From Opitutales bacterium UBA2995 (GTDB lineage: Bacteria > Verrucomicrobiota > Verrucomicrobiia > Opitutales > UBA2995): a stretch of 11,622 nt of DNA. A program made the position numbers and the translations under genes. The stretch's first letter is position 1; each line of letters opens with the position of its first letter. The notes below the pieces were generated by a model that searched no databases, was not told the origin of the DNA, and worked only from the letters and a program-made list of their open reading frames with translations. Below, piece by piece: positions 1-7,072 of the stretch. The DNA is taken from positions 1 through 11,622 of the forward strand of contig DDZZ01000053.1 in NCBI GenBank assembly GCA_002346535.1, given 5' to 3'.

Positions 1-63
1 TTTTGTGATTAGAGGAGTTGGAGAACTGCCAGGGAATGGACTCTCCTTGTGAAGGACCCCAAA

Positions 64-216
64 ATGATCGCCGATCCGGAGAGAGCGCCTAACGACTTCT
101 TTTTCTATTTAAGAAAAGGCGATAATAGCGGCACTCCTATTTATTCTAATACCAGCGCCCTTCGGATACTCGTTTGGACCTTCAAAATCTTTGCTTTTCG
201 CACAGCTCAACTCTGA
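64..216 (+). CDS. candidate small ORF, 50 aa, unknown
   Basis: This is a weak candidate. An ATG at 64 opens 50 codons ending in TGA (214-216). A purine-rich GAAGGA at 51-56 sits seven bases upstream, which is a better ribosome-binding site than most genes in this window have. The predicted product begins MIADPERAPN and ends in a mixed hydrophobic/basic tail with no signal peptide and no motif I recognise. A small hairpin (GCTCA at 205-209 with TGAGC at 214-218) covers the stop codon. The rest of 1-308 shows nothing I can assign. It could be chance coding in non-coding DNA, and only conservation in relatives would make it a gene. Confidence 0.2.
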   Translation: MIADPERAPNDFFFYLRKGDNSGTPIYSNTSALRILVWTFKIFAFRTAQL

Positions 217-269
217 GCAAAGCGACGTAAAACCGCAAGACTTTTGGTAGGAAAGCGGTATTAAAATTT

Positions 270-287
270 TACTAAATTCCCTTAGTA
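270..287 (-). terminator. possible weak terminator after tRNA-Ser
   Basis: A 6-bp perfect inverted repeat (TACTAA / TTAGTA) with a 6-base loop begins about 20 bases beyond the tRNA 3' end. On the minus strand it is followed by an AAATTTTAA stretch rather than a clean T-run. The stem is AT-rich and short, so it may only be a processing or pause site. Confidence 0.25.
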
Positions 288-308
288 TCTATGAACCAAC
301 TACTTAGA

Positions 309-398
309 TGGCGGAGAGAGCGGGATTCGAACCCGCGGTACCGTTTCCGGTACGACGATTTAGCAAACCGTTGCTTTCGACCACTCAGCCATCTCTCC
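309..398 (-). tRNA. tRNA-Ser (anticodon GCU)
   Basis: The minus strand folds as a complete class II tRNA of 90 nt including an encoded CCA (complement of 309-311) and discriminator G (312). The acceptor stem is GGAGAGA paired with TCTCTCC. The D arm contains GCTGAGTGGTCGAAAGC. The anticodon loop TTGCTAA gives anticodon GCT (plus-strand 362-364), which reads AGC/AGU serine codons. A long variable arm (GTACCG GAAA CGGTAC) is the hallmark of serine tRNAs, and the T arm carries GGTTCGAATCC. All stems pair, with one G-T in the anticodon stem, so the gene looks functional. I see no second copy of its 3' end nearby that would mark an integration site. Confidence 0.97.
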
Positions 399-408
399 GG
401 TCAAAGTT

Positions 409-437
409 GATGTAGAATTAAAAATATCCGGTCTCAA
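409..437 (-). promoter_or_regulatory. possible promoter of tRNA-Ser
   Basis: On the minus strand, TTGAGA (complement of 432-437) is followed after 17 bases by TACATC (complement of 409-414), ten bases before the mature tRNA 5' end. The -35 matches the sigma-70 consensus in 5 of 6 bases and the -10 in only 3 of 6. The position is right for a tRNA promoter, but the -10 is weak. Confidence 0.3.
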
Positions 438-473
438 GCAACAAGAAAAACATCATTTTGGTCGACCGTAAAT

Positions 474-488
474 TTGATCCCTGATCAA
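474..488. promoter_or_regulatory. perfect 6-3-6 palindrome upstream of glycosyltransferase
   Basis: TTGATC-CCT-GATCAA is a perfect inverted repeat with a 3-base spacer, ending 36 bases before the glycosyltransferase ATG. The symmetry and place would suit a dimeric repressor or activator site. A single copy of this length may also arise by chance. Confidence 0.2.
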
Positions 489-524
489 CCTTGCTTGCTA
501 TCAATGCTATGAGATTATTGAGAA

Positions 525-1592
525 ATGCGTATTCTATTTTTGCAGGATCATCTTCGACTTGGCGGGACCGAAAAACAGACGACCGCATTAGCAAAAATTG
601 GAAAAGAAATCGGACACCAAACTGGCCTTGTTGTATTCCGGCCAGGCGGGGTACTGCAGTTACAGGCTGCCAAGCTCGATTTTTTCAAGGAACTTCAACC
701 TTTCAATTCTAGGATCGATGAATGGGCGCCCGGTCTCAAAGCGCACATCAGAAAGTTTCAACCCGATGCCGTTGTTTTTATGGGGAAAGTGGCTCACATT
801 CACCTCAGGAAGATACGAAGATCGTTTCCAGAAATAACAACAATCGCCACCTACAGGTCAGGGAAAAAACCGGTGCGCTACTACGTCAGGGCTCTCCAGA
901 ATGCTCATGGTATTATTACCAATAGCAGGAATAGCTGCGATCATCTAAGCACGGTCTTGGCTCCGTATGATATCCCTATAACAACTATTCACAACGGCTG
1001 CCTAGTTGAACCTAACTCTCAAGCGCTTGAAGCAACCAACACTAAAAGACTTAAACTTCTTTGTGTCGCTATGTTTCGCCCTCAAAAAAATCAAAAAGAA
1101 CTTTTGGAGATATTGGCCAAGTTGCCGAAAAACCTGGACTGGGAATGCACATTTTCTGGAAAGGGGAAAACCCTTTCCAGTTGCAAACAACTGACAGGGC
1201 AACTGAATCTTGAAGATCGCGTCAGGTTTACATGGAATCCAGATCCTTATGAGTTATACGCACGCCATAATGTAGCAGTCCTTACCTCGGATAAAGAAGG
1301 CCTGCCCAATTGCTTGATTGAAGCACAATGTTCGGGACTGCCGATCATTGCCTATCTTGTAAACGGGGTCAAAGAATGCTTTGAGGAAGGTGTATCGGGT
1401 TTTGGGATACCCTTTGGAAATCAGGCAGCTTTTTCGGATGCCTTGGCCCTTTTAGGAAATGATCGGAAACGAAGGATTCAAATGGCTGCGTCGGCCAAGG
1501 AGTTCGGAGAGGCTCATTTTGACTTCAGGAAGCAATCGGAAACATTTTTCCAGGACGTTGAATTCTTTCATGCAGGCAACCGCCTTGCGTAG
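525..1592 (+). CDS. family 4 (GT-B) glycosyltransferase
   Basis: This gene encodes a 355-residue retaining GT-B glycosyltransferase, probably using a nucleotide sugar to build cell-surface polysaccharide or a glycan at the cytoplasmic face of the membrane. The N-terminal Rossmann domain opens MRILFLQDHLRLGGTEKQ, with the GG-T-E motif near residues 13-16 typical of GT4 acceptor domains. The C-terminal domain has HNG (156-158), the R-x-x-K-N donor motif (R185, K188, N189), and the E-x7-E motif (E258 and E266, in KEGLPNCLIEAQ), which binds and positions the sugar nucleotide. Length is normal for the family. The ATG at 525 starts the first beta-strand directly, and the ribosome-binding site is weak. 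It converges on the EamA gene with a 25-bp 3' overlap. No other surface-polysaccharide genes lie in the window, so the acceptor and sugar cannot be named. Confidence 0.9.
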   Translation: MRILFLQDHLRLGGTEKQTTALAKIGKEIGHQTGLVVFRPGGVLQLQAAKLDFFKELQPFNSRIDEWAPGLKAHIRKFQPDAVVFMGKVAHIHLRKIRRSFPEITTIATYRSGKKPVRYYVRALQNAHGIITNSRNSCDHLSTVLAPYDIPITTIHNGCLVEPNSQALEATNTKRLKLLCVAMFRPQKNQKELLEILAKLPKNLDWECTFSGKGKTLSSCKQLTGQLNLEDRVRFTWNPDPYELYARHNVAVLTSDKEGLPNCLIEAQCSGLPIIAYLVNGVKECFEEGVSGFGIPFGNQAAFSDALALLGNDRKRRIQMAASAKEFGEAHFDFRKQSETFFQDVEFFHAGNRLA

Positions 1593-2431
1593 CGCTCACT
1601 CAAGTATACCGCACAAACAATCACTCCACCGCCCAACAAAAGTTTAATCAATGCTGATTGAGTAATTACTTCATAAAACAACAAACTCACAGCTACGGCC
1701 AAGGGAATTTTCAGGTTATTCATAGTCGCCAGCGAGCCAGCATTGGTTTTTGTAGCACCATAGTTCCAAAGAAAAAATCCGATCCCGGAGGCGAGAATTC
1801 CCAAAAAAATTAATACGATCCATTGCGTACCGGTTACACTGATACGGGATAAATCAGTTCCTGCCGCCACCAGCAAAAGAGAAACAGCCATCCCGCCGGC
1901 ATAGAGTATACCAAAATGTTCCAAAGGTTTAAGCGTTTCATGGACACTCAAAGTCCTTCGATAATAGACTTGCCCCACGGCAAAGCAAAAATTTGAAAAT
2001 TGAAGCAATGCGACTCCGACCAGTGCACCTTCGACATCAGTAGCCTTATAGTAGGTGATAGATGCCCCGATAACAGAAATAGCCGCATAAACCAGGTACC
2101 GGTAACGGAATCGTTTCTCAAAAAAATCATCGAGCACACTCACAAATAGAGGCGTGGTTATCGTGAAAAGTGCAATCTTATGTGCCTCGAGAAACTGATA
2201 CGTATAAATGTAGCTTCCATACATCAAACCGTATTGTACCCCGCCGATTATGAAAAAGCGTGCAAGCAATGAAAAGGGAAGACCTCTGACTTTTAAGAAT
2301 GGAAGGAATACCAACAAGGCAATCCCAATTCTAACAGCGCCCACAAACAATGGATCGAGCCCGGTCAGGTAAGTCTTGATTAGTCCGAATGAAAAGGCCC
2401 AAATGAGCGATACCAGAATTAAATAGCCCAT
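1568..2431 (-). CDS. EamA/DMT-family membrane exporter
   Basis: This gene encodes a 287-residue integral membrane protein of about ten transmembrane helices in two tandem EamA halves, as in the drug/metabolite transporter superfamily. The first half opens MGYLILVSLIWAFSFGLIK, the usual N-terminal 'W..s.' helix of the family. The second half carries the typical WNYGATKTNAGSLATMNNLK segment near residues 218-237. The tail ends in a basic cytoplasmic stretch (SERYARRLPA). Members export amino acids or small metabolites, but substrate cannot be told from sequence. The start ATG lies 18 bp downstream of the beta-propeller stop, so it is probably the last gene of that operon. No clear Shine-Dalgarno is present. 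Its stop codon lies inside the end of the converging glycosyltransferase gene. Confidence 0.9.
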   Translation of the reverse strand: MGYLILVSLIWAFSFGLIKTYLTGLDPLFVGAVRIGIALLVFLPFLKVRGLPFSLLARFFIIGGVQYGLMYGSYIYTYQFLEAHKIALFTITTPLFVSVLDDFFEKRFRYRYLVYAAISVIGASITYYKATDVEGALVGVALLQFSNFCFAVGQVYYRRTLSVHETLKPLEHFGILYAGGMAVSLLLVAAGTDLSRISVTGTQWIVLIFLGILASGIGFFLWNYGATKTNAGSLATMNNLKIPLAVAVSLLFYEVITQSALIKLLLGGGVIVCAVYLSERYARRLPA

Positions 2432-2449
2432 GAAGGCGACTACCGCAAA

Positions 2450-4024
2450 TTAATTCTGGAGACCTTTCAATCGGAAAAACCGAGGGGATGAATCCGATGG
2501 GTCCAAATCAAGCTGAACCTCCAACTTGTCCTCCACCTCTTCCAAGGAAATTGCATTCAACCAAGAGTATGACTCTGGCGAATTGAGATCCAGAGACTCC
2601 CATGTTTCCAGATCATCGGAAAAATCGATAAGCATACCACGCGCCTCTACTAACCAACGAGCATCGAGATTGGCTGTGCCGAATGAAGAGGAGATCATGA
2701 GATAATGCATCTTAATCAAGTTCTCCTCCTCGGGATCTGTACCAAAGGCCCACTCCAAAACATTTTCACAACCGTCATTGTCGGGATCGCTAAATGGATT
2801 GGGCTCTGCCAACGCCAGGTCCTCAACCCATTTTCGGTAAGGGTCGACTTTTCCATTAGCAGCTGCATTGCCTCGAAATTTTGGCCAGCGTGAAAATCCC
2901 AAAGGACTACCTCCATGGACAGCGTAAACCTTTCCATCCGTAGATCCAAAATAAACGGTCCCATCGGGCCCAATGGCCGGTGAAGAGTCGACAAATCCGT
3001 CCGTATCAAAGCTCCAAAGTAAATTTCCAGCATTAGAGACTGCGTACAGCTTGGTATCTCCGGATCCAACATATACGGTGCCGTTTTCAGTAATGGCGGG
3101 AGTCGAGTAAATAACGTCTGCCGAACCGGTAAAGGGCCAACCGGCCTTCACCTGACCTGTTTGGCCATCAAACGCATACAAATCGCCATCGCCAGTACCG
3201 ATGTAAACTGTGCCATCCATACCGATCACCGGAGAACTTTCTATACCTTCCAAACCTGTATCAAAAACCCACTTTGGTTGATTCTCATTCTCAATCGACA
3301 AGCCCGGCGTAATCGCAAGAACCAAGCCATCTTCGTCCCCTATGTAAACAGTCCCATCTTGAGCAATAGCGGGTGACGAAAGCATGCCCACGCCCAAGTC
3401 TATAGACCAAACTTCAGTTCTATCCGGCGAAATTTGCTTTAAATTTCCGAACAGGTCTGCCGTCCAGATATTGCCATTGAAATCGATGGTCGGTGAGGAA
3501 TCCACCCAGTCATCGAAGGGGAATGGATCCGCATTTGAAGTATTAAATTCGCGAACCCAGGTTGGTGTACCATCCGGATTTATCGCATAAAGGGCATTTT
3601 CACCGTTTCCAAAATAAAGTACACCGTCTTCACCAATCGCCACCGAACTATCGATTACTCCGAAAGTCTCAAACTTCCAGATCTCAGCGCCGGTCTCGGT
3701 ATCCAAAGCATACAAGAAACCATCCCAGGTTCCTACATACAAGACTCCGTTTGGCCCAATCGCCGGGGTCGATTCCACCCAATCGGTAGCCTCAGCTTTC
3801 CACTTAAGGGATCCATCGGAATTGAGAGCCACTACAGCATTGTCATTTATGCCATCATCGGTCTCGTCGTTTACGCCAATATAAACAGAGCCATCTAAAT
3901 CGATTGCCGGTGAAGAATAAATTTCTCCAGAAGTTTGATAACTCCATTTAAGCGTGCCAAGCTCCTGTCCCATCATGGACAAAGCCATGCAGCACAAACA
4001 GATTGTGGGGTAAGTTGTGCGCAA
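2450..4024 (-). CDS. exported eight-repeat PQQ-like beta-propeller with Verrucomicrobia-type C-terminal module
   Basis: The product is 524 residues. A short hydrophobic N-terminus (ICLCCMALSMM) looks like a signal peptide. Eight repeats follow, each with an S-[ST]-[PV]-x-I-x-x-x-G-x-[VIL]-[YW] core (S37, S85, S126, S176, S216, S263, S307, S347) and mostly closing with D-G-x-[LV]-Y-A. The closing WPKFRGNAAANG (380-391) is the usual end of such propellers. These repeats resemble the PQQ-like family, but I see no dehydrogenase catalytic region, so an adhesive, sensory or scaffolding role is more likely. Residues 413-431 (DPDNDG...FGTDP) form a thrombospondin-3-like calcium motif, and a small beta domain ends in RFFRLKGLQN. 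The start is TTG at 4024, because the next in-frame ATG would remove the n-region of the signal. The frame is also open upstream into the kinase gene, so the true start could lie further back. The gap to the kinase is 17 bp. Confidence 0.85.
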   Translation of the reverse strand: MRTTYPTICLCCMALSMMGQELGTLKWSYQTSGEIYSSPAIDLDGSVYIGVNDETDDGINDNAVVALNSDGSLKWKAEATDWVESTPAIGPNGVLYVGTWDGFLYALDTETGAEIWKFETFGVIDSSVAIGEDGVLYFGNGENALYAINPDGTPTWVREFNTSNADPFPFDDWVDSSPTIDFNGNIWTADLFGNLKQISPDRTEVWSIDLGVGMLSSPAIAQDGTVYIGDEDGLVLAITPGLSIENENQPKWVFDTGLEGIESSPVIGMDGTVYIGTGDGDLYAFDGQTGQVKAGWPFTGSADVIYSTPAITENGTVYVGSGDTKLYAVSNAGNLLWSFDTDGFVDSSPAIGPDGTVYFGSTDGKVYAVHGGSPLGFSRWPKFRGNAAANGKVDPYRKWVEDLALAEPNPFSDPDNDGCENVLEWAFGTDPEEENLIKMHYLMISSSFGTANLDARWLVEARGMLIDFSDDLETWESLDLNSPESYSWLNAISLEEVEDKLEVQLDLDPSDSSPRFFRLKGLQN

Positions 4025-4041
4025 GTTTTTGAAAGGTAAAA

Positions 4042-5460
4042 TTAAGCAGTAGCTGTAATCGTCGTAATTTTTAGTCTGAAAATGGTTCCTTGAGGGCCAG
4101 TATCAGCAAGTTCCAACTGTCCATCCAGATGCCTGGCGAGCTCCTGACAAAGAGATAACCCAATCCCACTGCCATCTTGCTTACTGCTCATAACGGGTTT
4201 AAATAAATTTTCTACAACATGATCGGGCAGGCCCTCCCCTTTATCGAGCACCTCAAACCGAAGGTTTCCAAGCTTCTCTGAGTGAATGCACAACTTCACG
4301 GTCGTACCTTGGTGAGAAGCATCAATGGCATTTCTTACCAAATTGACGAGAATCAGGACGATCAGGTTAGCTCGGTCATTCGGCAATTGAATCGAATCGC
4401 AAGGTCCAGATTCCTCAAGCTTCAGCACAATACCTTTTGTCTCCGCGTAATGAAATACCCGCTCATCAACCAGTGTGCCTACCTCACGGGCATTTAAATC
4501 GTAGGTATATTCACTTCCGCGATCCTGAAGTACTTCCATGACCTCGTTGATAAGTTTCTGCATCTGCTCCGTAGTCTCGGCAGCATCCTGCCAAACCGCA
4601 TCGTCTGATCCATTCCCTTCACCATTAGAGTAGGCTGTAACAAATTGACGAATTCCCTGCAGGGGACTTTTGAGTCCATGAATAAGATGAGAAGTGATTG
4701 CACCAATAGCAGCAGTCCTAGACTCCATACTCAACTTGTGGTTCGCTGAAATCAAATTCCGCGTCCGGTCTTCAAGCAGCGTATTAACCTCCCGTAGTTT
4801 CCTGAATGCCCAATACAACAATCCTCCGCTTAATAGCGCACCCAAAACAAATGCGCCGCCTGCATAGTAGAGGACATTATCATCTAGCTCCTCCAGTTCT
4901 AGTGCCAGGTCGCCGGCATCCATATAATACTGTGCAAAGCCAGACACCTCGCCATCGGTTAATGAAAATAATGGAATCAGGATTTCCAAAATCGGATACA
5001 TCATTGGCTCCCCATCTTCCTCCTCAATTATAAAGAAGATGTCGGCTAACTTCATAGAAGCATGGTAGCGACTAATCGGCCTCTTTTGAAGTAGCTCCAA
5101 TTCGTCTACCAACTCCAGGTTGCTCCTTTTGATGGATATTGGAAACGCACCAACATAATTATTCGCATTCTTGTATACTTGAACGCCTAGAATGCCCCTT
5201 ATTTCGGAGGTATTCAGGGCAACTTCCAGAAGTTCCTCGTCTGCACCTGAATCAAAAATGCCCTCATTTTGCACCCGGACTCTATCCACCTCGGCCGAGG
5301 CTACAACCATAAATACCTCTCCATCCCGATTGATCACGTGGCTTCGCAAAAGCTTGCGCAATTCAAAAGCAAGGCCACCCACCACTGCAAGAAATAAGAT
5401 CAAGACTCCGGTTATAACCCAGAGAATGATTGGCTTTTGATTTGAAGGGTTAACGGTCAT
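4042..5460 (-). CDS. membrane sensor histidine kinase with extracytoplasmic domain
   Basis: This gene encodes a 472-residue kinase. Transmembrane helix 1 spans about residues 11-33, an extracytoplasmic sensor region 35-195, and helix 2 about 197-219. A short coiled linker (220-250) has no obvious HAMP domain. The dimerisation/phosphoacceptor segment reads TSHLIHGLKSPLQGIRQF, with H261 as the probable phosphorylated histidine. The acidic residue usually following it is Gly262. The ATPase domain has an N-box (NLVRNAIDAS, N377), G1 (D406-KGEGLP), an F-box-like LFKPVMSSK and G2 (DGSGIGLSL, 429-437). The layout resembles NtrB/ZraS-type partners of NtrC regulators, and such a regulator lies about 2.1 kb upstream, so pairing is a reasonable inference. 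The sensor region has no recognised ligand motif. It lies 14 bp after the outer-membrane gene and 17 bp before the propeller gene, so all are likely co-transcribed. Confidence 0.92.
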   Translation of the reverse strand: MTVNPSNQKPIILWVITGVLILFLAVVGGLAFELRKLLRSHVINRDGEVFMVVASAEVDRVRVQNEGIFDSGADEELLEVALNTSEIRGILGVQVYKNANNYVGAFPISIKRSNLELVDELELLQKRPISRYHASMKLADIFFIIEEEDGEPMMYPILEILIPLFSLTDGEVSGFAQYYMDAGDLALELEELDDNVLYYAGGAFVLGALLSGGLLYWAFRKLREVNTLLEDRTRNLISANHKLSMESRTAAIGAITSHLIHGLKSPLQGIRQFVTAYSNGEGNGSDDAVWQDAAETTEQMQKLINEVMEVLQDRGSEYTYDLNAREVGTLVDERVFHYAETKGIVLKLEESGPCDSIQLPNDRANLIVLILVNLVRNAIDASHQGTTVKLCIHSEKLGNLRFEVLDKGEGLPDHVVENLFKPVMSSKQDGSGIGLSLCQELARHLDGQLELADTGPQGTIFRLKITTITATA

Positions 5461-5474
5461 ATTTGAAGTAAGGC

Positions 5475-6680
5475 TCAGGATTCACCCCAAATATTGAATT
5501 GAAAGCCGAAAACTCCGGAAAGTGCATCGAAGTCATCTCCTTTAACATTGGAATTGGATTCTTCGTATTCAAGAAGAAGATAAATGGAAAGCCGCTTCAA
5601 AATGTTTCTTCTGACAAAAAATTCCGCCCAATAATCCTTTTTTTTACGCAGGATATCCGAAAAACGCTCTACCTTCTGAACGGGGAACTTGGTATTATCC
5701 GCGCCAACTGCAATGGTCGCTTCCCAATTGGTCCAGATACCGTCGAGAGAGAAGTCTACTGTCCATTGGTCATAATCGTAGAAGCCTGCGCCGTTGTCTC
5801 GGTTTTCCAGATAGCGAACTTCAATCGCTGTAGTTAAATCCTTTGTTTCACCCCAGCCCTGTTCGAGCTCAACCGACAAAGAAATACGGTTATCCTTGAG
5901 AGGTGCGTCTTCGATTTCACGGAAATTAAACGGATTTCGCTGAAGTCTATCATCGTAGTCCCGATGATCCGTTCGCAGCTTGGTCGTGATTTCTCCATCT
6001 TTCCAAACGGGTCGCTCCCAGGCCAATTCCACACGCCCCAACCAATCATGACCCAGGACTTGAGCAAACTCTTCACGAGTCAACAACACATCCAAAAAAA
6101 ATGAATTGGTTTCAGATACCAAATATTCCAAACCGGATCCCAAACCATATCCATGGTATTGAATTCTCTGGCGGATCGGCACTTCCTCCCGTTCTGATAA
6201 GGACAAGTCCAGAATTTGGTCAAAATATACATACTGGGCATCGAGGCTGAAGGTATATTGATCAGAGAGGTAGCGTTGCCACTCGGAAGTAAATAGCCAG
6301 AGGACTTCTTTGTCAGCATCATCGACCCCGGAATAACGAATATCCGTGCCGGAAATATACGAAAAAAATTCTCCCTTCTCATCAGGATATTTTGTCAAAA
6401 AGAGTTCAAAGTCCGTTCTCCAAAAACCTGCTGTCTCTGGGTTAACCGTCGCCAGAAGCACATTATCGGAGCGCCCCCAGCCAAGTCTAGCAAACGTATT
6501 AAACTCCCAACCGGTAAATTCTTCTTCCAGCCACGCTTCAAAAGCTTCTTCGTCCGCCAAAAGGGCTTCGATTTCCTGATCAGTGAGATCCTCCTGGGCG
6601 TATGTAGCAAGAAATGAGAGGCTCCAAAGCAAAACACATAAAATCAAGACTCTGCCACATGAGTAGGCTACGACTGTCAT
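5475..6680 (-). CDS. predicted outer-membrane beta-barrel protein, function unknown
   Basis: The product is 401 residues. A signal peptide has a basic n-region (MTVVAYSCGR), a hydrophobic core (VLILCVLLWSLSFLA) and a likely cut after TYA-28. A very acidic helical stretch (about 30-55, DLTDQEIEALLADEEAFEAW) follows. From residue 58 on there are many short strands with alternating aromatic/hydrophobic and polar residues (for example YTFSLDAQYVYFDQIL, WTVDFSLDGIWTNWEATI), and the chain ends FGFQFNIWGES. This is typical of an outer-membrane barrel with about 14-18 strands. I do not recognise a specific family; a porin-like channel or assembly factor is possible. It is the first intact gene of the minus-strand cluster and ends 14 bp before the kinase. 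About 390 bp of AT-rich, repeat-bearing DNA precedes it and probably holds its promoter. Confidence 0.8.
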   Translation of the reverse strand: MTVVAYSCGRVLILCVLLWSLSFLATYAQEDLTDQEIEALLADEEAFEAWLEEEFTGWEFNTFARLGWGRSDNVLLATVNPETAGFWRTDFELFLTKYPDEKGEFFSYISGTDIRYSGVDDADKEVLWLFTSEWQRYLSDQYTFSLDAQYVYFDQILDLSLSEREEVPIRQRIQYHGYGLGSGLEYLVSETNSFFLDVLLTREEFAQVLGHDWLGRVELAWERPVWKDGEITTKLRTDHRDYDDRLQRNPFNFREIEDAPLKDNRISLSVELEQGWGETKDLTTAIEVRYLENRDNGAGFYDYDQWTVDFSLDGIWTNWEATIAVGADNTKFPVQKVERFSDILRKKKDYWAEFFVRRNILKRLSIYLLLEYEESNSNVKGDDFDALSGVFGFQFNIWGES

Positions 6681-7072
6681 GATGTAGGATTCGTTGGTAT
6701 GTCAAGGCTATACGAGTTTCAATTAAAAAAACAAAAATTATTATTTCCTTAACGAAACACTGCCGACTCTCTTTTCCTTCGCTTAATAATTAGGCTTCTC
6801 ACGATTGAGTCGCCTGTTTACATAGACTAGATCAGTCCTGGGAATTTCAGTACCCTAACCTTAACTTCAATGCTCAGCAGAATCGGTCAATCGGTCCGTA
6901 CGGGCCGATTGCCGAAGGCGTATGATCTTTTTCCGAATTTCTCTTGAAGGCCGATTTCTAAAATTAGGTAATCGGGGAATATTTACCAAGGTTTTGAGAG
7001 AAACCATCGGGAGGCCTGAGAAATATTTTCCAGTTAAGCCCAACAAAATAAAAAATATTGGTTCTCTACCGG
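6681..7072. other. intergenic region upstream of the beta-barrel gene
   Basis: I see no supported gene here; open frames on the plus strand lack any family signal. The stretch contains a strong inverted repeat at 6888-6911 (listed separately), several further AATCGG/CCGATT copies, and an AT-rich tract at 6720-6745. Directly before the barrel gene the minus strand has a possible weak promoter: TTGTTT, 16 bases, then TATAGC at the complement of 6707-6712. I looked for a sigma-54 signature (GG, ten bases, GC) close to the start and found none convincing. An AATATTTT/AAAATATT inverted repeat lies at about 7021-7060, just after the decayed gene. Confidence 0.5.
6888..6911. repeat. 10-bp inverted repeat with GTAC loop
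   Basis: CAATCGGTCC-GTAC-GGGCCGATTG forms a 10-bp stem with one G-T pair and a 4-base loop, about 210 bases upstream of the beta-barrel start. A second AATCGGT directly precedes it (6881-6887), and further copies of CCGATT/AATCGG lie at 6951-6956 and 6970-6975. No T-run follows on either strand closely enough for a standard terminator. A binding site for the upstream NtrC-type regulator, or an RNA structure in the barrel leader, are both possible. Confidence 0.45.

Noticed and set aside
2..52. C-terminal tail of an upstream plus-strand gene (open frame ending TGA at 50-52)
   Set aside because: Only 16 codons are visible and they show no recognisable motif; this is equally likely by chance.
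1..308. A structured RNA such as SRP RNA, 6S RNA or tmRNA
   Set aside because: Conserved cores of these RNAs are absent on both strands; only short isolated hairpins are seen.
309..398. tRNA-Ser as the attachment site of a genomic island
   Set aside because: There is no integrase gene and no second copy of the tRNA 3' end in the window.
2450..4024. Propeller protein as a PQQ-dependent alcohol or glucose dehydrogenase
   Set aside because: Only the structural repeat is present; the cofactor and metal-binding residues of the enzymes and their usual length are not seen.
5499..5837. 112-codon plus-strand ORF opposite the barrel gene
   Set aside because: It is antisense to a well-supported exported protein and lacks its own start context or motifs.
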